Shown here: one piece after another, positions 44,233 through 54,100 of the stretch
Layout: every line of letters starts with the position of its first letter
Numbering within the stretch: position 1 is the first letter of the stretch
Assembly: GCA_014529385.2 (NCBI GenBank)
Contig: CM043969.1
Coordinates: forward strand, 25,623,946 to 25,687,945
Length of the DNA: 64,000 bases
Direction: 5' to 3'
Source of the DNA: Adiantum capillus-veneris
Lineage: Eukaryota > Streptophyta > Polypodiopsida > Polypodiales > Pteridaceae
The notes under the pieces: model-generated
Told to the model about the DNA's origin: nothing
Seen by the model: only the letters and a program-made list of their open reading frames with translations
Database searches by the model: none
Program-made: the position numbers and the translations under genes

Positions 44233-44790
44233 GAAGATCCCGCACTTGAATACCAAAATTTTCAAGTCTTTAAGCTTATTTATGAGCAAGCACATCGTTT
44301 CTCGAAATTATTGTGTTTGGCGAGATGTGATGGAGATGTTGCTAAAGGTCAATACACCGCACTCCACTCGCTTGATAAAGGATGGGAGATTGACTGGACC
44401 CACGAAGGCGGGATTTACTACATCAACACTCGGAAGTTAGGGTGCTTGGCTACCGACTTAAAGAAAATCCGTTGGGGAGAAGAATTGAGAGTAGTGCACT
44501 TGTTGCCTTCACATTCAAGTGTCACTGTTGCTACTTTTGACGGCACCGAGCAAACCCTCAATGAGTGGCTTTGGGACAAGGTCACTGATGTAATTCCAGC
44601 AAATAGAGTTAGAAATTTTGGTGTTCCAAGACACTTATCCAAGAGTATGAACACCATAATTTATTACCTGCTTAAGGATAAGTATAAGGACTATTTATCA
44701 GGAGAAATAGAGGATTGTAAGAATGTGACAACACATAAACATCGTCTGTATCATTATATCCTAGGACAACCTGCGAGACGTATCATATAG
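44233..44790 (+). CDS. unrecognised 185-codon ORF without ATG, upstream of gypsy-3 Gag
   Basis: An uninterrupted frame that begins directly after TGTTGTAG, so the preceding in-frame stop TAG is also a perfect AG acceptor. It has no ATG near its start; the first possible alternative start is a TTG at 44311. It is rich in aromatic and charged residues (GWEIDWTHEGGIYYINTRKL, LNEWLWDKVTDVIPANRV, YYLLKDKYKDYL) and looks like a compact folded domain. I do not recognise a family. No zinc knuckle, protease or membrane segment. Three AATAAA signals follow the stop within 90 bp (44810, 44857, 44873). It could be an accessory protein or a captured host sequence. Confidence 0.55.
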   Translation, partial: EDPALEYQNFQVFKLIYEQAHRFSKLLCLARCDGDVAKGQYTALHSLDKGWEIDWTHEGGIYYINTRKLGCLATDLKKIRWGEELRVVHLLPSHSSVTVATFDGTEQTLNEWLWDKVTDVIPANRVRNFGVPRHLSKSMNTIIYYLLKDKYKDYLSGEIEDCKNVTTHKHRLYHYILGQPARRII

Positions 44791-44809
44791 ACATCCCAAA
44801 ATTCTATGT

Positions 44810-44878
44810 AATAAATTGATCAAAAGTTATCCTAAACCTCAAAAGGTTATGATTGTAATAAAAATTTCTATCAATAAA
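44810..44878 (+). terminator. three polyadenylation-type signals after the unknown ORF
   Basis: AATAAA at 44810-44815, 44857-44862 and 44873-44878, all between the unknown ORF and Gag. They would allow a short spliced mRNA to end before Gag. Known function of the hexamer; use here is inferred. Confidence 0.35.
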
Positions 44879-44988
44879 GGAAGAGTTTTTGTCTCTCGGT
44901 GATTTGGAACTTGGATTTTACTAAAGTCTCGTGTTTATTTAAATCTTAAACTCTAGCAATCGTATCAAATTCCGTGTAAACCGTGTAG

Positions 44989-45810
44989 GCACCACCTGTC
45001 GCTCTCTATTCGACAGCACAAGAAAAGAAGCTCCTCCTTAAACAAGCCCAACCTCCGACCTTTAAGGGCGAGGGAGCTAATGTGGAGAGAGATGCGGAAG
45101 TGTGGATGGAAGCGATGGATGATTATTTCAAGGCTGCAGGGACTCAACCTGAGAACCAGACCATGCTCGCAATGTTCCGCCTCTCTGGTGATGCCAAGAT
45201 TTGGTGGAAACAACATTGCAGAGATCTGAACATCAAGGGATCTTCTCAGTCGTGGGAAGACATCAAGGTTGCAGTGATGGGGCGTTACTTACCACCCGCT
45301 TATAAAACCTTGAAAATGAACGAGTTCTTTTCCCTTCGTCAGTCGACTTCTTCAGTCGAGGAGTATTACTCAAAGTTTGTTACTCTTCGAAGATATGCTC
45401 CTAGAATGACCCTGGATCAGCAAGTACGGTTCTGCCAAGGGCTCATTGACCCCTTGAACAATCGGCTAGAAGCTCTCAAACCGGCAACTCTTCAAGATGC
45501 CTTGGTAAGAGCTAAACCCTTAGCTATGGAAATTGAGAAGGTCAATCAGAATAAGAGGAATCATTTGGCGAAAAGGGCAAGGACAAATGTTTGGAATAAT
45601 AGACCAACCAACCAAGCATACAAACAACGCCCAATAGTAGCCACTATCGCAGTTATGGAATTTCCAAATGTACGTTGTTATGAGTGCAACGAATTCGGGC
45701 ATTACCGATCTAAATGCCCCAAGAAGACTCAAGCAACTAGCGCCAATGCCATACCTCTAATGTCTATGGGCGAGGACAACCTAATGGAAGAGGAGGACAT
45801 GGAAGGGTAA
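44989..45810 (+). CDS. gypsy-3 Gag (capsid and zinc knuckle), no ATG at its start
   Basis: Open from GCA right after CCGTGTAG, again an AG acceptor whose TAG closes the frame. An N-terminal linker KKLLLKQAQPPTFKG is followed by the capsid motifs EVWMEAMDDYFKAAG, LSGDAKIWWKQHC, MNEFFSLRQSTSSVEEYYSK and DPLNNRLEALKPATLQDAL. A CCHC knuckle CYECNEFGHYRSKC follows (about 45679-45720). The first internal ATGs fall inside the capsid domain, so the natural start must be elsewhere. The end at 45808 follows a frameshift in a Gly/Arg-rich linker. Copia C lies 37 bp downstream. Confidence 0.85.
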   Translation, partial: APPVALYSTAQEKKLLLKQAQPPTFKGEGANVERDAEVWMEAMDDYFKAAGTQPENQTMLAMFRLSGDAKIWWKQHCRDLNIKGSSQSWEDIKVAVMGRYLPPAYKTLKMNEFFSLRQSTSSVEEYYSKFVTLRRYAPRMTLDQQVRFCQGLIDPLNNRLEALKPATLQDALVRAKPLAMEIEKVNQNKRNHLAKRARTNVWNNRPTNQAYKQRPIVATIAVMEFPNVRCYECNEFGHYRSKCPKKTQATSANAIPLMSMGEDNLMEEEDMEG

Positions 45811-45847
45811 ACAGAGGGCGAGGGTGTGGAGCTACCGCCAGAGTGAT

Positions 45848-45925
45848 GATAGGAAATAAGACGTAGCTAAATAGATAATTGAGTAGATTACTTAATGGAT
45901 AGAGACAGATTTACATACACGAGAT

Positions 45926-45972
<47 letters not shown>

Positions 45973-46614
45973 CACGATATACGTGGTTCACCAAATGTGG
46001 GCTACGTCCACGGGAAAACAGCCACTCAATGGCTTTAGTACTTCAAAACAAGAAGTAGTTTACAAAGGGATTATACCCTTAATGGAGCTCCCGCCTTGCT
46101 TCACTCTCACTACCTCACACTCACCTTGTTGCATCAACTTCACACTCTGAAATGTGTGTAGAAATGGCCTCCTTTTATAGGCCAAAAGGGCTGCCCTCTC
46201 TCATGAGAGGCAGCCATGTGTAGCCGCCCTTGTGTAGATAAGTCCAAATCGGACCCTCCAATCCGCCCATGTGTGGCCGCCCTTGAGAAGACAAGTCCGA
46301 TTTTGAATTCGGCTACCGGCCATTGAATTCGGCCACCGGCCACCGGCCATTGACTACCGGCCAACCGACGGTTGTTTTCCGACCACTTTTCGGCCGCCGT
46401 CCGGCGATAACATTCTGGCGAGGGAAAAAAAAGTCTCAGGGGATTTCGCCCCCGAGGCCCCTAAAGTTGCCCTTGATTTTTGGCCGTGAAAATTTTGGTT
46501 TTCGGCGAGTGGTTTTCCTTCACGCACGATGGCTTCTTCTCATAATGGGGGCCTTACAAATGTGCGCTTTTACCACAAAAAATTACAAGGGTAAATCAGG
46601 CTCCATACTTAACA
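45848..46614 (-). repeat. 3' LTR of copia C (767 bp)
   Basis: Minus strand starts TGTTAAGTATGGAGCC and ends CCTATCA. It contains a GA tract on the plus strand (45926-45968) and a GGCCACCGGCC-type tandem patch (46307-46370). It is 130 bp longer than the 5' LTR. Confidence 0.92.
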
Positions 46615-46627
46615 ATCTCCCAATTGC
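46615..46627 (-). other. polypurine tract of copia C
   Basis: Minus strand GCAATTGGGAGAT directly before the 3' LTR. It primes plus-strand cDNA synthesis. Confidence 0.75.
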
Positions 46628-46674
46628 AGACTGATCTCCAAACCAAACCTGTGACTGCTTTCCATTCTGGCTTC

Positions 46675-47286
46675 TTATCCTTGAATGCCTATGGAAGATG
46701 AGCAAAAGCTCAACTTCTCCTTGTTGACCACCTTTGTAAACATGTCTGCAGGATTTTCACTTGTATGCACCTTTCCTAGCTTTAGTTGTCCCTCTTCCAA
46801 AAGAGTGCGTATGAAGTGATATCTCACCTCAATGTGCTTTGTCCTTGAATGAAAGGCTGAGTTCTTCGCAAGATGGATAGCACTTTGGCTATCACTGTAC
46901 AAGACACAATTGTCTTGTTTGAATCCAAGCTCTTCTAAGAATCTGTGAAGCCACAAAATTTCTTTGCTTGCCTCCGTCATTGCTACATACTCTGCTTCCG
47001 TGGTAGAAAGTGAAACCACTTTGTGCATCTTTGAAGCCCAGCTTACTGCTGTGCCTCCAACCGCGAACACATAGCCAGTAGTGCTCCTTCGAGTATCTTT
47101 GTCACCTGCCATATCTGCATTAGCATACCCTTCTAGAAAAATATCAGTTCCTCCAAAATACAAAGCATTTGTTGTTGTCCCTTTTAGATACCTAAGTATC
47201 CACTTCACAGCTTGCCAATGCTCTTTACCTGGGTTGTCCATGAACCTACTCACAACTCCCACTGCATGTGCAATGTCTGGCCTTGT
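46675..47286 (-). CDS. copia C RNase H
   Basis: In frame with the reverse transcriptase after a single TAG at 47287-47289. Motifs: EHWQAVKWILRYLKGTT, GYANADMAGDKDTRRS (catalytic D), VSLSTTEAEYVAMTEASKEI (catalytic E), LYSDSQSAIHLAKN (catalytic D), RTKHIEVRYHFIRTLL, and ENPADMFTKVV. Stop at 46675. All active-site acids are present. Confidence 0.92.
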   Translation of the reverse strand, partial: TRPDIAHAVGVVSRFMDNPGKEHWQAVKWILRYLKGTTTNALYFGGTDIFLEGYANADMAGDKDTRRSTTGYVFAVGGTAVSWASKMHKVVSLSTTEAEYVAMTEASKEILWLHRFLEELGFKQDNCVLYSDSQSAIHLAKNSAFHSRTKHIEVRYHFIRTLLEEGQLKLGKVHTSENPADMFTKVVNKEKLSFCSSSIGIQG

Positions 47287-48771
47287 CTAGACCATAGCAT
47301 ACATTAGAGAACCTACCGCTGCAGCATATGGAACTTTAGACATATAGGCTATCTCCTCTTGTGTCTTTGGACACATATCCTTCGTTAGTTTAAAATGACC
47401 AGCCAAAGGTGTAGAAACTGGTTTTGCATTTTGCATTGCAAACCTTTCTAGTACCTTCTTGATGTAATCTTCTTGAGATAGATTTATTGTCTTCTTCGTC
47501 CTGTCCCTTGATATTTTCATACCAAGTATCCTCTTTGCAACACCTAAATCTTTCATTGAAAAAGATTTAGACAACTCCTCTTTTAGGTCTTTGATGTCCT
47601 GCATGTTAGCACTTGCAATCAACATGTCATCAACATACAACATTAGGATGATGAATTTTCCATCTCCCAAATTCTTCGTGTAGACGCAGTGATCCGAGTT
47701 GCATCTTGTGAATCCATGATCCAACATCCATCGATCAAACTTCAAGCACCATTGTCTTGATGCTTGCTTTAAACCATACAAGCTCTTCTTTAATCTGCAA
47801 ACCATTTTCTCCTTACCTTTTACTTCATACCCCTTTGGTTGAAGCATGTAGATTTCCTCCTCTAAGTCATCGTGAGGGAATGCCGTATTTATATCCATTT
47901 GCTCGAGATTTAGATCATGAGCAGCCACAAGGCTTAAGATAGGCCTAATTGAGTTCATTTTTACAACAAGAGAAAATATTTCATTGAAGTCAATACCTTT
48001 CTTTTGAGAAAACCCTTTTACTACAAGTTTAGACTTGTACCTTCTCTTCCCACCTTCTTCTTCCTTCAGCTTGTACACCCATTTGTTTTGAAGTGCCCGC
48101 TTACCTTTAGGCAACTCAACCAACTCCCATGTTTGGTTGCGATGTAGTGAGTCCATCTCCACTTGCATACTCTTCGTCCATTCTTCTTTGGATTCATGTT
48201 GCATAGCTTCTTCGTATGATTCTGGCTCTCTAGAATCTGAGATCAAGAGATGGTTGAAGGAAGGAACAAACCTTTCTAGAGGTCTACTTGCTCTTGTAGA
48301 TCTTCGGGGAATAGGTTGAGGCTCCTCATTTGGTTGACGTTGTTGCACGTTGTCACCGTTTGGAGTCCTTGAGTCTTCACCGTCCTCAAGCTCCATGTAC
48401 TCATCACCTGTTTCTTTTGTTTGTTTTCTTTCCAAGTAATCTTTGTACATATTTTGTTCGTTAAAAATTACATCCCTACTCCTTAAGATTTTACCATCTT
48501 CAGGATTCCATAGGCGATACCCAAAGTCACCTTCTCCATAGCCAATGAAGAAACACTTTTTGGACTTTGCATCTAGCTTTGATCTTAGGCTTCTATCTAT
48601 GTGTATGAAAGCCTCACACCCAAACACTTTGAGAAATGCATAATTCACCGGTTTACCTGTCCATGCCTCTTCTGTAACTCCCCCATTCAATGCCGTTGAG
48701 AGTGAACGATTGATTAAGTACACAGACGTACTTACAGCTTCCGGCCGAAAGCTCAAGCGGTAGGCCTGCAT
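47287..48771 (-). CDS. copia C integrase C-terminus and reverse transcriptase
   Basis: 494 open codons. NYAFLKVFGCEAFIHIDRSL and CFFIGYGEGDFGYRLWNP belong to the post-integrase region. Next is a Glu/Pro-rich linker, then reverse transcriptase: YEEAMQHESKEEWTKSMQ, NKWVYKLKEEEGGKRRYK, LEQMDINTAFPHDDLEEEIY, LKKSLYGLKQASRQW, and LMLYVDDMLIASANMQDI (catalytic YVDD). It ends with MYAMV before the TAG. Probably close to an active sequence. Confidence 0.92.
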   Translation of the reverse strand: MQAYRLSFRPEAVSTSVYLINRSLSTALNGGVTEEAWTGKPVNYAFLKVFGCEAFIHIDRSLRSKLDAKSKKCFFIGYGEGDFGYRLWNPEDGKILRSRDVIFNEQNMYKDYLERKQTKETGDEYMELEDGEDSRTPNGDNVQQRQPNEEPQPIPRRSTRASRPLERFVPSFNHLLISDSREPESYEEAMQHESKEEWTKSMQVEMDSLHRNQTWELVELPKGKRALQNKWVYKLKEEEGGKRRYKSKLVVKGFSQKKGIDFNEIFSLVVKMNSIRPILSLVAAHDLNLEQMDINTAFPHDDLEEEIYMLQPKGYEVKGKEKMVCRLKKSLYGLKQASRQWCLKFDRWMLDHGFTRCNSDHCVYTKNLGDGKFIILMLYVDDMLIASANMQDIKDLKEELSKSFSMKDLGVAKRILGMKISRDRTKKTINLSQEDYIKKVLERFAMQNAKPVSTPLAGHFKLTKDMCPKTQEEIAYMSKVPYAAAVGSLMYAMV

Positions 48772-49529
48772 GTAGCCTCATGCTTCGTGCTCGCTCCATG
48801 ATTGTCCTGTTCATCCTTTCCGAAATCCCATTTTGTTGAGGTGTCCTTGGGATTGTCCTTTGCCTACGAATGCCATTGCTAGCACAAAAGCTTGGCTGCA
48901 ATATTCGCCTCCATTGTCGGATCTGAGGCATTTAACCTTGGTACCTGTTTCATTCTCCACAAAGGCTTTCCACCTTTGAAATATGGAAAATACATCGGAT
49001 TTATTCTTCATGACATAAACCCATGTTTTTCTAGTCGCATCGTCTATGAGTGTTACATAGTACAATGAGCCAACAAGTGATGGTGTACTTGCAGGACCCC
49101 AAACATCAGAATGAATCAACTCAAGTCTTTTATTTTTTCTTTCATTTCCTGATTTTTGAAATTTTACCCTCTTTTGTTTACCATAAACACAATCTTCACA
49201 GAACTCTAAGTCCACTTCTTTCAAACATGGTAGAAGCTTCTTTGTTTGAAGGATTGCATTCCTTTGGCACTCATATGCCCAAGCCGGTAGTGCCACACCG
49301 CACTGTCAACTTCTGTAGTTGCTGCACAAGCTGAAGGTTGCGTGCTCATAGTACATAAGTAAAGTGTACCAACCTTTTCTCCCTTGGAAACCACCAAAGA
49401 TCCCTTTGAGATCTTCTACCGTTTGTTTCCGAATGCAATGTTGTGACCTTCATCGTCCAATTGTCCTGTAGAGATCAATTTTTTTCGAAGAGAAGGAACA
49501 TGCCTAACATCTTTAAGATTCCATTCATT
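48772..49529 (-). pseudogene. copia C pre-integrase and integrase core
   Basis: Zinc region CEDCVYGKQKRVKF, then LIHSDVWGPASTPSLVGSLY (first D), TLIDDATRKTWVYVMKNKSD, LRSDNGGEYCSQAF (second D). In the next frame RTPQQNGISERMNRTIM (third E). Two frame changes are present (near 48840 and in the pre-integrase part). Confidence 0.87.
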
Positions 49530-49751
49530 TCAGTTAGTAGTTTTGACAGAAACTGTACCTTTGTCGACAATCTCACAAGCTTCATCATCTCCCAAGTATA
49601 CATACCCAAAATTACCTTTGGTGTAATCTTGGAAATGTTGCTTGTGTGGTGTCGCATGGAATGAAGCCCCGAAATCTACTATCCAAGAATTAGACACATT
49701 GTCTAATGAGAGAATTAGAGAATCTTGCTCTACTTTACCTGCCACATTGGC
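49530..49751 (-). CDS. copia C protease
   Basis: SWIVDFGASFHATPHKQHF is the protease active-site region, with DFG in place of the usual DSG. It is in frame with Gag beyond one TAG at 49752-49754. Ends at a TAG in a conserved block before KDV. Confidence 0.82.
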   Translation of the reverse strand, partial: ANVAGKVEQDSLILSLDNVSNSWIVDFGASFHATPHKQHFQDYTKGNFGYVYLGDDEACEIVDKGTVSVKTTN

Positions 49752-50555
49752 CTACGATGTTGGCTTGTTGTCTTGAGACTCTGTCTCCTTCTTCTTCTTG
49801 GACCAACAATCCTTCTTGACGTGGCCCTTCTTGCCGCAGTTCCAACATTCAAGAACTGACTTTGTGCGTGACTTGCTTCGTCTTGAGCGATCACGACCCT
49901 TTTGGTTTTTGAACCTCTCCTTAGGCCTTCCTCTTGTTTCCATTGACAATGCAGCACTTGATGATTCTCCTGTGCTTCTCCTTCGTATTTCCTCACTTAG
50001 GAGAACACCCACAACATCATCAAACTTAAGAGTATTTGTACCAGAGATAGAATTACTTACAGCCATCACAAGGCTATCCCAACTATCCGATAGAGATGAT
50101 AGTATAAGGAGAGCTCGCACTTCATCATCGAAATTGATTTTCACCGATCGAAGTTGACTTATGTTTGTGTTAAATTCATTTAGGTGTTCTGCAACTGAAC
50201 CATTCTCTGCCATCTTTAGATTGAACAAGCGCTTCATAAGAAATACCTTATTGGATGCCGATGGTTTCTCATAGAAGTTGTCAAGTGACTCCATCAAGTC
50301 CTCCGTGGTCTTCATCTCCGAAACATTGAAGGCCACCGTTGACGCCAAGCTTAACCGGATTGTTCCCAGTGCCTTTCGATCAAGGACAATCCATGCTTCA
50401 TCTGCCATTGTTGCGGGCTTCTTTGCAAGACCGCCTAGTGGCAGATAGAGGTCCTTCTGGTAGAGATAGTCTTCAATCTGTATCTTCCAATGTTGGTAGT
50501 TTTTGCCGTTGAACTTCTCAATCGTGAGCTTCCCTTCCTCCGCCAGAACTCCCAC
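49752..50555 (-). CDS. copia C Gag
   Basis: 267 codons from the ATG at 50553-50555. Copia Gag domain: LTIEKFNGKNYQHWKIQIED, LGTIRLSLASTVAFNVSEM, SNKVFLMKRLFNLKMAENGS, EHLNEFNTNISQLRSV. A basic Arg/Ser/Lys-rich region (KGRDRSRRSKSRTKS) and a CCHC knuckle CWNCGKKGHVKKDCW (about residues 238-252) follow. Confidence 0.92.
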   Translation of the reverse strand: MGVLAEEGKLTIEKFNGKNYQHWKIQIEDYLYQKDLYLPLGGLAKKPATMADEAWIVLDRKALGTIRLSLASTVAFNVSEMKTTEDLMESLDNFYEKPSASNKVFLMKRLFNLKMAENGSVAEHLNEFNTNISQLRSVKINFDDEVRALLILSSLSDSWDSLVMAVSNSISGTNTLKFDDVVGVLLSEEIRRRSTGESSSAALSMETRGRPKERFKNQKGRDRSRRSKSRTKSVLECWNCGKKGHVKKDCWSKKKKETESQDNKPTS

Positions 50556-50605
50556 TCAATTCAAGGAATCCTTTCCTTGAGATAATTTAGCTACGAGCAA
50601 ACCTT

Positions 50606-50617
50606 GCTCTGATACCA
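50606..50617 (-). other. primer-binding site of copia C (initiator Met tRNA)
   Basis: Minus strand TGGTATCAGAGC, two bases from the 5' LTR end. Confidence 0.92.
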
Positions 50618-50619
50618 GT

Positions 50620-50703
50620 TGATAGGAAATAAGACGTAGCTAAATAGATAATTGAGTAGATTACTTAATGGAGAGAGACAGATTTACATACACGAGATTA
50701 TAG

Positions 50704-50767
<64 letters not shown>

Positions 50768-51256
50768 CGTGGTTCACCCAATGTGGGCTACGTCCACGGG
50801 AAAGCAGCCACTCAATGGCTTTAGTACTTCAAAACAAGAAGTAGTTTACAAAGGGATTATACCCTTAATGGAGCTCCCGCCTTGCTTCACTCTCACCACC
50901 TCACACTCACCTTGTTGCATCAACTTCACACTCTGAAATGTGTGTACAAATGGCCTTCTTTTATAGGCCAAAAGGGCTGCCCTCTCTCATGAGAGGCAGC
51001 GTGAGAGAGGCAGCCATGTGTAGCCGCCCTTGTGTAGATAAGTCCAAATCGGACCCTCCAATCTGCCCATGTGTGGCCGCCCTTGAGAAGACAAGTCCGC
51101 TTTTGAATTCGGCCACCGGCCATTGACTTCCGACCACCAGCCACCGGCGAGTGCTTTTCCTTCACGCACGATGGGTTCTCCTCATAATGGGGGCCTTACA
51201 AATGTGAGCTTTTACCACAGAAAATTACAAGGGTAAATCAGGATCCATACTTAACA
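50620..51256 (-). repeat. 5' LTR of copia C (637 bp)
   Basis: Matches 45848-46614 but lacks about 150 bp (the segment 46355-46505 of the other LTR) and has a longer GA tract (50706-50765). A 14-bp local duplication (GCGTGAGAGAGGCA) near 51000 is also specific to it. Confidence 0.92.
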
Positions 51257-51261
51257 AGTGA

Positions 51262-51854
51262 ATGCCGCAGTGGTACAACCAACTATGGGAGATGAAGTAG
51301 AGAAGAGAGAAACCTTGCATGCTACAATTGACAACCCAAATGGTTGCGAGCAATATGCAGTCATTCATACGCCATGATCTCTCAGAGGTGAACAAGTTAA
51401 CTTCCTTATAGATTGTGGTAGTACTCTTTCATTTCTTTCACCCAGATGCATGAGGAAGCTAAAGCTAGATAAGTATCCAACAAGCAAATTAGTTGTAGAG
51501 TTAGCGAATGGCAAGGAAGTAGTATCTCAACACTCTGTAGGTATAAACGACTTTGATCTAGGGGGACACCTAACTTCTGCTCAATTTCGAACCCTACCTT
51601 TAGGATTCTTTGTTGGGATACTAGGGATGGATTGGCTAAAGAAAAATTAGGCGCACATCCATTGTGCAAAAGGAAACTTTACCTTTACAGATAACTTGGG
51701 TAATGAAGTCTTAATCCAAGGGAAAAATGGGAGACCTAGGGCTAATCTAGTTAAGGCCAGCAGATGTTTGAAGGGACTGAGAAAGGGGTAGCAAATTTAT
51801 GCGGTAAAGCTCAACAAGGTGGACCATTCAGACGCCAGACTTTGACCAAACTGG
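51262..51854 (+). pseudogene. gypsy-3 protease
   Basis: VNFLIDCGSTLSFLSPRCMR (51390-51450) is a retropepsin with D-C-G-S at the active site. The frame continues through LDKYPTSKLVVELANGKEVV and LGFFVGILGMDWLKKN (the ILGMDWL block of chromovirus proteases). Stops: TAG 51648, TAG 51789, TGA 51843. Confidence 0.85.
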
Positions 51855-53084
51855 TTGAGGGAGTATGATGATGTATTCCCTGAAGACCTTACGAATCTTC
51901 CACCACATAGAGAGGTAAATCATGAGATAGAGACTATCCCTGGATGTGAACCTGTCTTAAAGCGACTTTATAAAATGTCACTTCCAGAGGCCATAGAACT
52001 CAAGGAGCAACTTAGGCAACTCATTGAAAAAGGATTCATTCGACCCAGTACTTCTCCTTGGGGCACACTAGTTCTTTTTCAGAAGAAGAAGGATGGGATC
52101 TTAAGGCTATGCATAGATTACCGTGGACTGAACCAGGTAACTATCAAAAACAAGTATCCAATTCCGAGGATTGATGAACTCCTAGATAGACTCCATGGCG
52201 CCAAAATGTTTACAAAGATTGATCTAAGGTCAGGATATTACCAAATCAGGATCAAGTATTCAGACATTCCAAAGACAGCTTTCAACACTAGGTATGGACA
52301 CTACGAATTTACAGTAATGTCCTTTGTTCTAACAAATGCTCTTGCAAGCTTCAATCGACTTATGCAGGATATTTTTAGACCTTAACTGGACGATTTTGTC
52401 CTGGTTTTCTTTGACGACATTCTGATCTATTCTAAGAGCGAGACAGATCATGAAAAACATGTTCGCAAAGTACTTGATCTTCTTCGAGAGCACCAACTTT
52501 ACGCTAAAGCGAGCAAGTGTACCTTCTGCTCACCAAAGGTCAATTATCTTGGATTTATCATATCGACCGAAGGGATTTCAGTGGTCCCAGATAAAGTCAA
52601 GGATATTGTTGATTGGCCTCAACCATCCACCGTCAGCGAAGTAAGAGGATTTCTTGGAATAACGGGATGGTACAGGATTTTTGTCAAGGACTATGCACGT
52701 ATTGCTACACCTTTAACGGAACTCATGAAGAAAGGAATGAGGATCGAGTGGAAGACCGAGCACGAGTTTAGTTTTGCTAAGCTAAAAGAATTCTTAGTCT
52801 CAGCTCCTATCTTAAAGCTTCCAGATTTTAGTAAGGAATTTGAAGTAGCGACCGATGCTAGCAGATTTGCTTTGGGCGGAGTTCTTACTCAAGAAGGAAG
52901 ACCGGTGGCATATACTTCACGAAAGCTGAGGGATCATGAGAAGAATTATCCTACTCACGATTTGGAACTTTTAGCGGTTATACATGCGCTGAAGTTGTGG
53001 AGACATTATCTTCTCGGACACAAGTTTTAGCTAGTTACAGACCACAAGAGCTTAAAATGGATTTTTACTCAACCTATTCTCAAT
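51855..53084 (+). pseudogene. gypsy-3 reverse transcriptase and RNase H
   Basis: A single frame with TAA at 52383 and TAG at 53028. Motifs: [70 protein letters not shown] (catalytic FFDD), KVNYLGFIISTEGISVVPDK, EVRGFLGITGWYRIFVKDYA. RNase H follows: FEVATDASRFALGGVL (catalytic D), THDLELLAVIHALKLWRHYL (catalytic E), TDHKSLKW. All catalytic acids seen. Confidence 0.92.
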
Positions 53085-54100
53085 ATGCGACAACGGCGAT
53101 GGATAGAACTCTTACAAGAATATGACCTTGACATAAAGTATGGGAAGGAAAATGCCATTGCAGATGGACTTAGCCGAAAATCTTTTTTCGGAGCTATCTC
53201 TATTCCAAATAACCCTATCTGGGATAGAATTAAAGAAGCATCTTTGGTAGATCTAGAATACCAACTTGTAGTATCATTAGTCCAACAGAATAAGATGCCT
53301 GAAGCTAAAGATTACTCTCTTATGGGAGGATGTCTTTACTTCAGACATAGACTCTGTGTACCTAGAGACCCAGCTTTAAAGAAGACTATTCTGTATGAAG
53401 CACACGATAGCTCTACATCAAGACAACCAGGTTATGCTAAGACTCTTCATGCTATCAGGAGGAGTTATTTTTGGTCCGGAATGAAAGGAGACATACTTCG
53501 CTATGTGAGGCAATGTATTTCTTGTCAACGGATAAAAGCCGAAAGAATCAAGTTACCAGGGCAACTTCAACCTCTTGACATACCCCATATGAAATGGGAA
53601 TGCATTAGTATGGACTTTGTTACAGTATTACCTTCTACAGGAGGTTATGACTTTGTATTTGTGGTTGTTGATATGCTCACGAAAGTGGCTCATCTAATAC
53701 CTGTAAAGACAACCTTTACTGCTTCGAATATTAGCCGAGTATTCATCAAGGAAATTTTTAGGTTACATGATTTACCCAAGCGTATCGTCAGTTATAGAGA
53801 TGCCAAGTTTACATCAAAGTTTTGGACTTCTCTTTTCCAATCTATTGGGTCACAATTAGCCTTCAGCACAGCGTATCATCCGTAGACAGATGGGCAGACT
53901 GAAAGAGTAAATCAAGTCATTGAGGACATTCTCAGGGCCTATTGTTCGCAAGAGCCAAAGAAGTGGTTACAATATCTTCCTTTGGTAGAATATGCTTATA
54001 ATTCTTCCGAACACAGAAGCATTGGAATGTCCCCTTCAAAGCTCTTTATGGACAAGCCTGTTTAGCACCGCTTAACTTTTCAGACCCAACCATCAGGGTA
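53085..54100 (+). pseudogene. gypsy-3 integrase
   Basis: RNase H end (DIKYGKENAIADGLSR), then the zinc region EAHDSSTSRQPGYAKTL with CISCQRIKAE. The second zinc His of the usual GHPG motif is replaced (RQPG). Core: KWECISMDFVTVLP (first D), VSYRDAKFTSKFW (second D), DGQTERVNQVIEDILR (third E) after a TAG at 53883. A further frame change occurs near 54040-54065. Confidence 0.88.

Larger units (their letters stand above)
45848..51256 (-). mobile_element. Ty1/copia element copia C, complete, inside gypsy-3
   Basis: Flanked by AGTGA (45843-45847 and 51257-51261). Minus strand: 5' LTR 51256-50620, primer site, Gag, protease, integrase, reverse transcriptase, RNase H, polypurine tract and 3' LTR 46614-45848. 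Few stops. It is the youngest level of the nest since it interrupts gypsy-3 between Gag and Pol. Confidence 0.93.
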
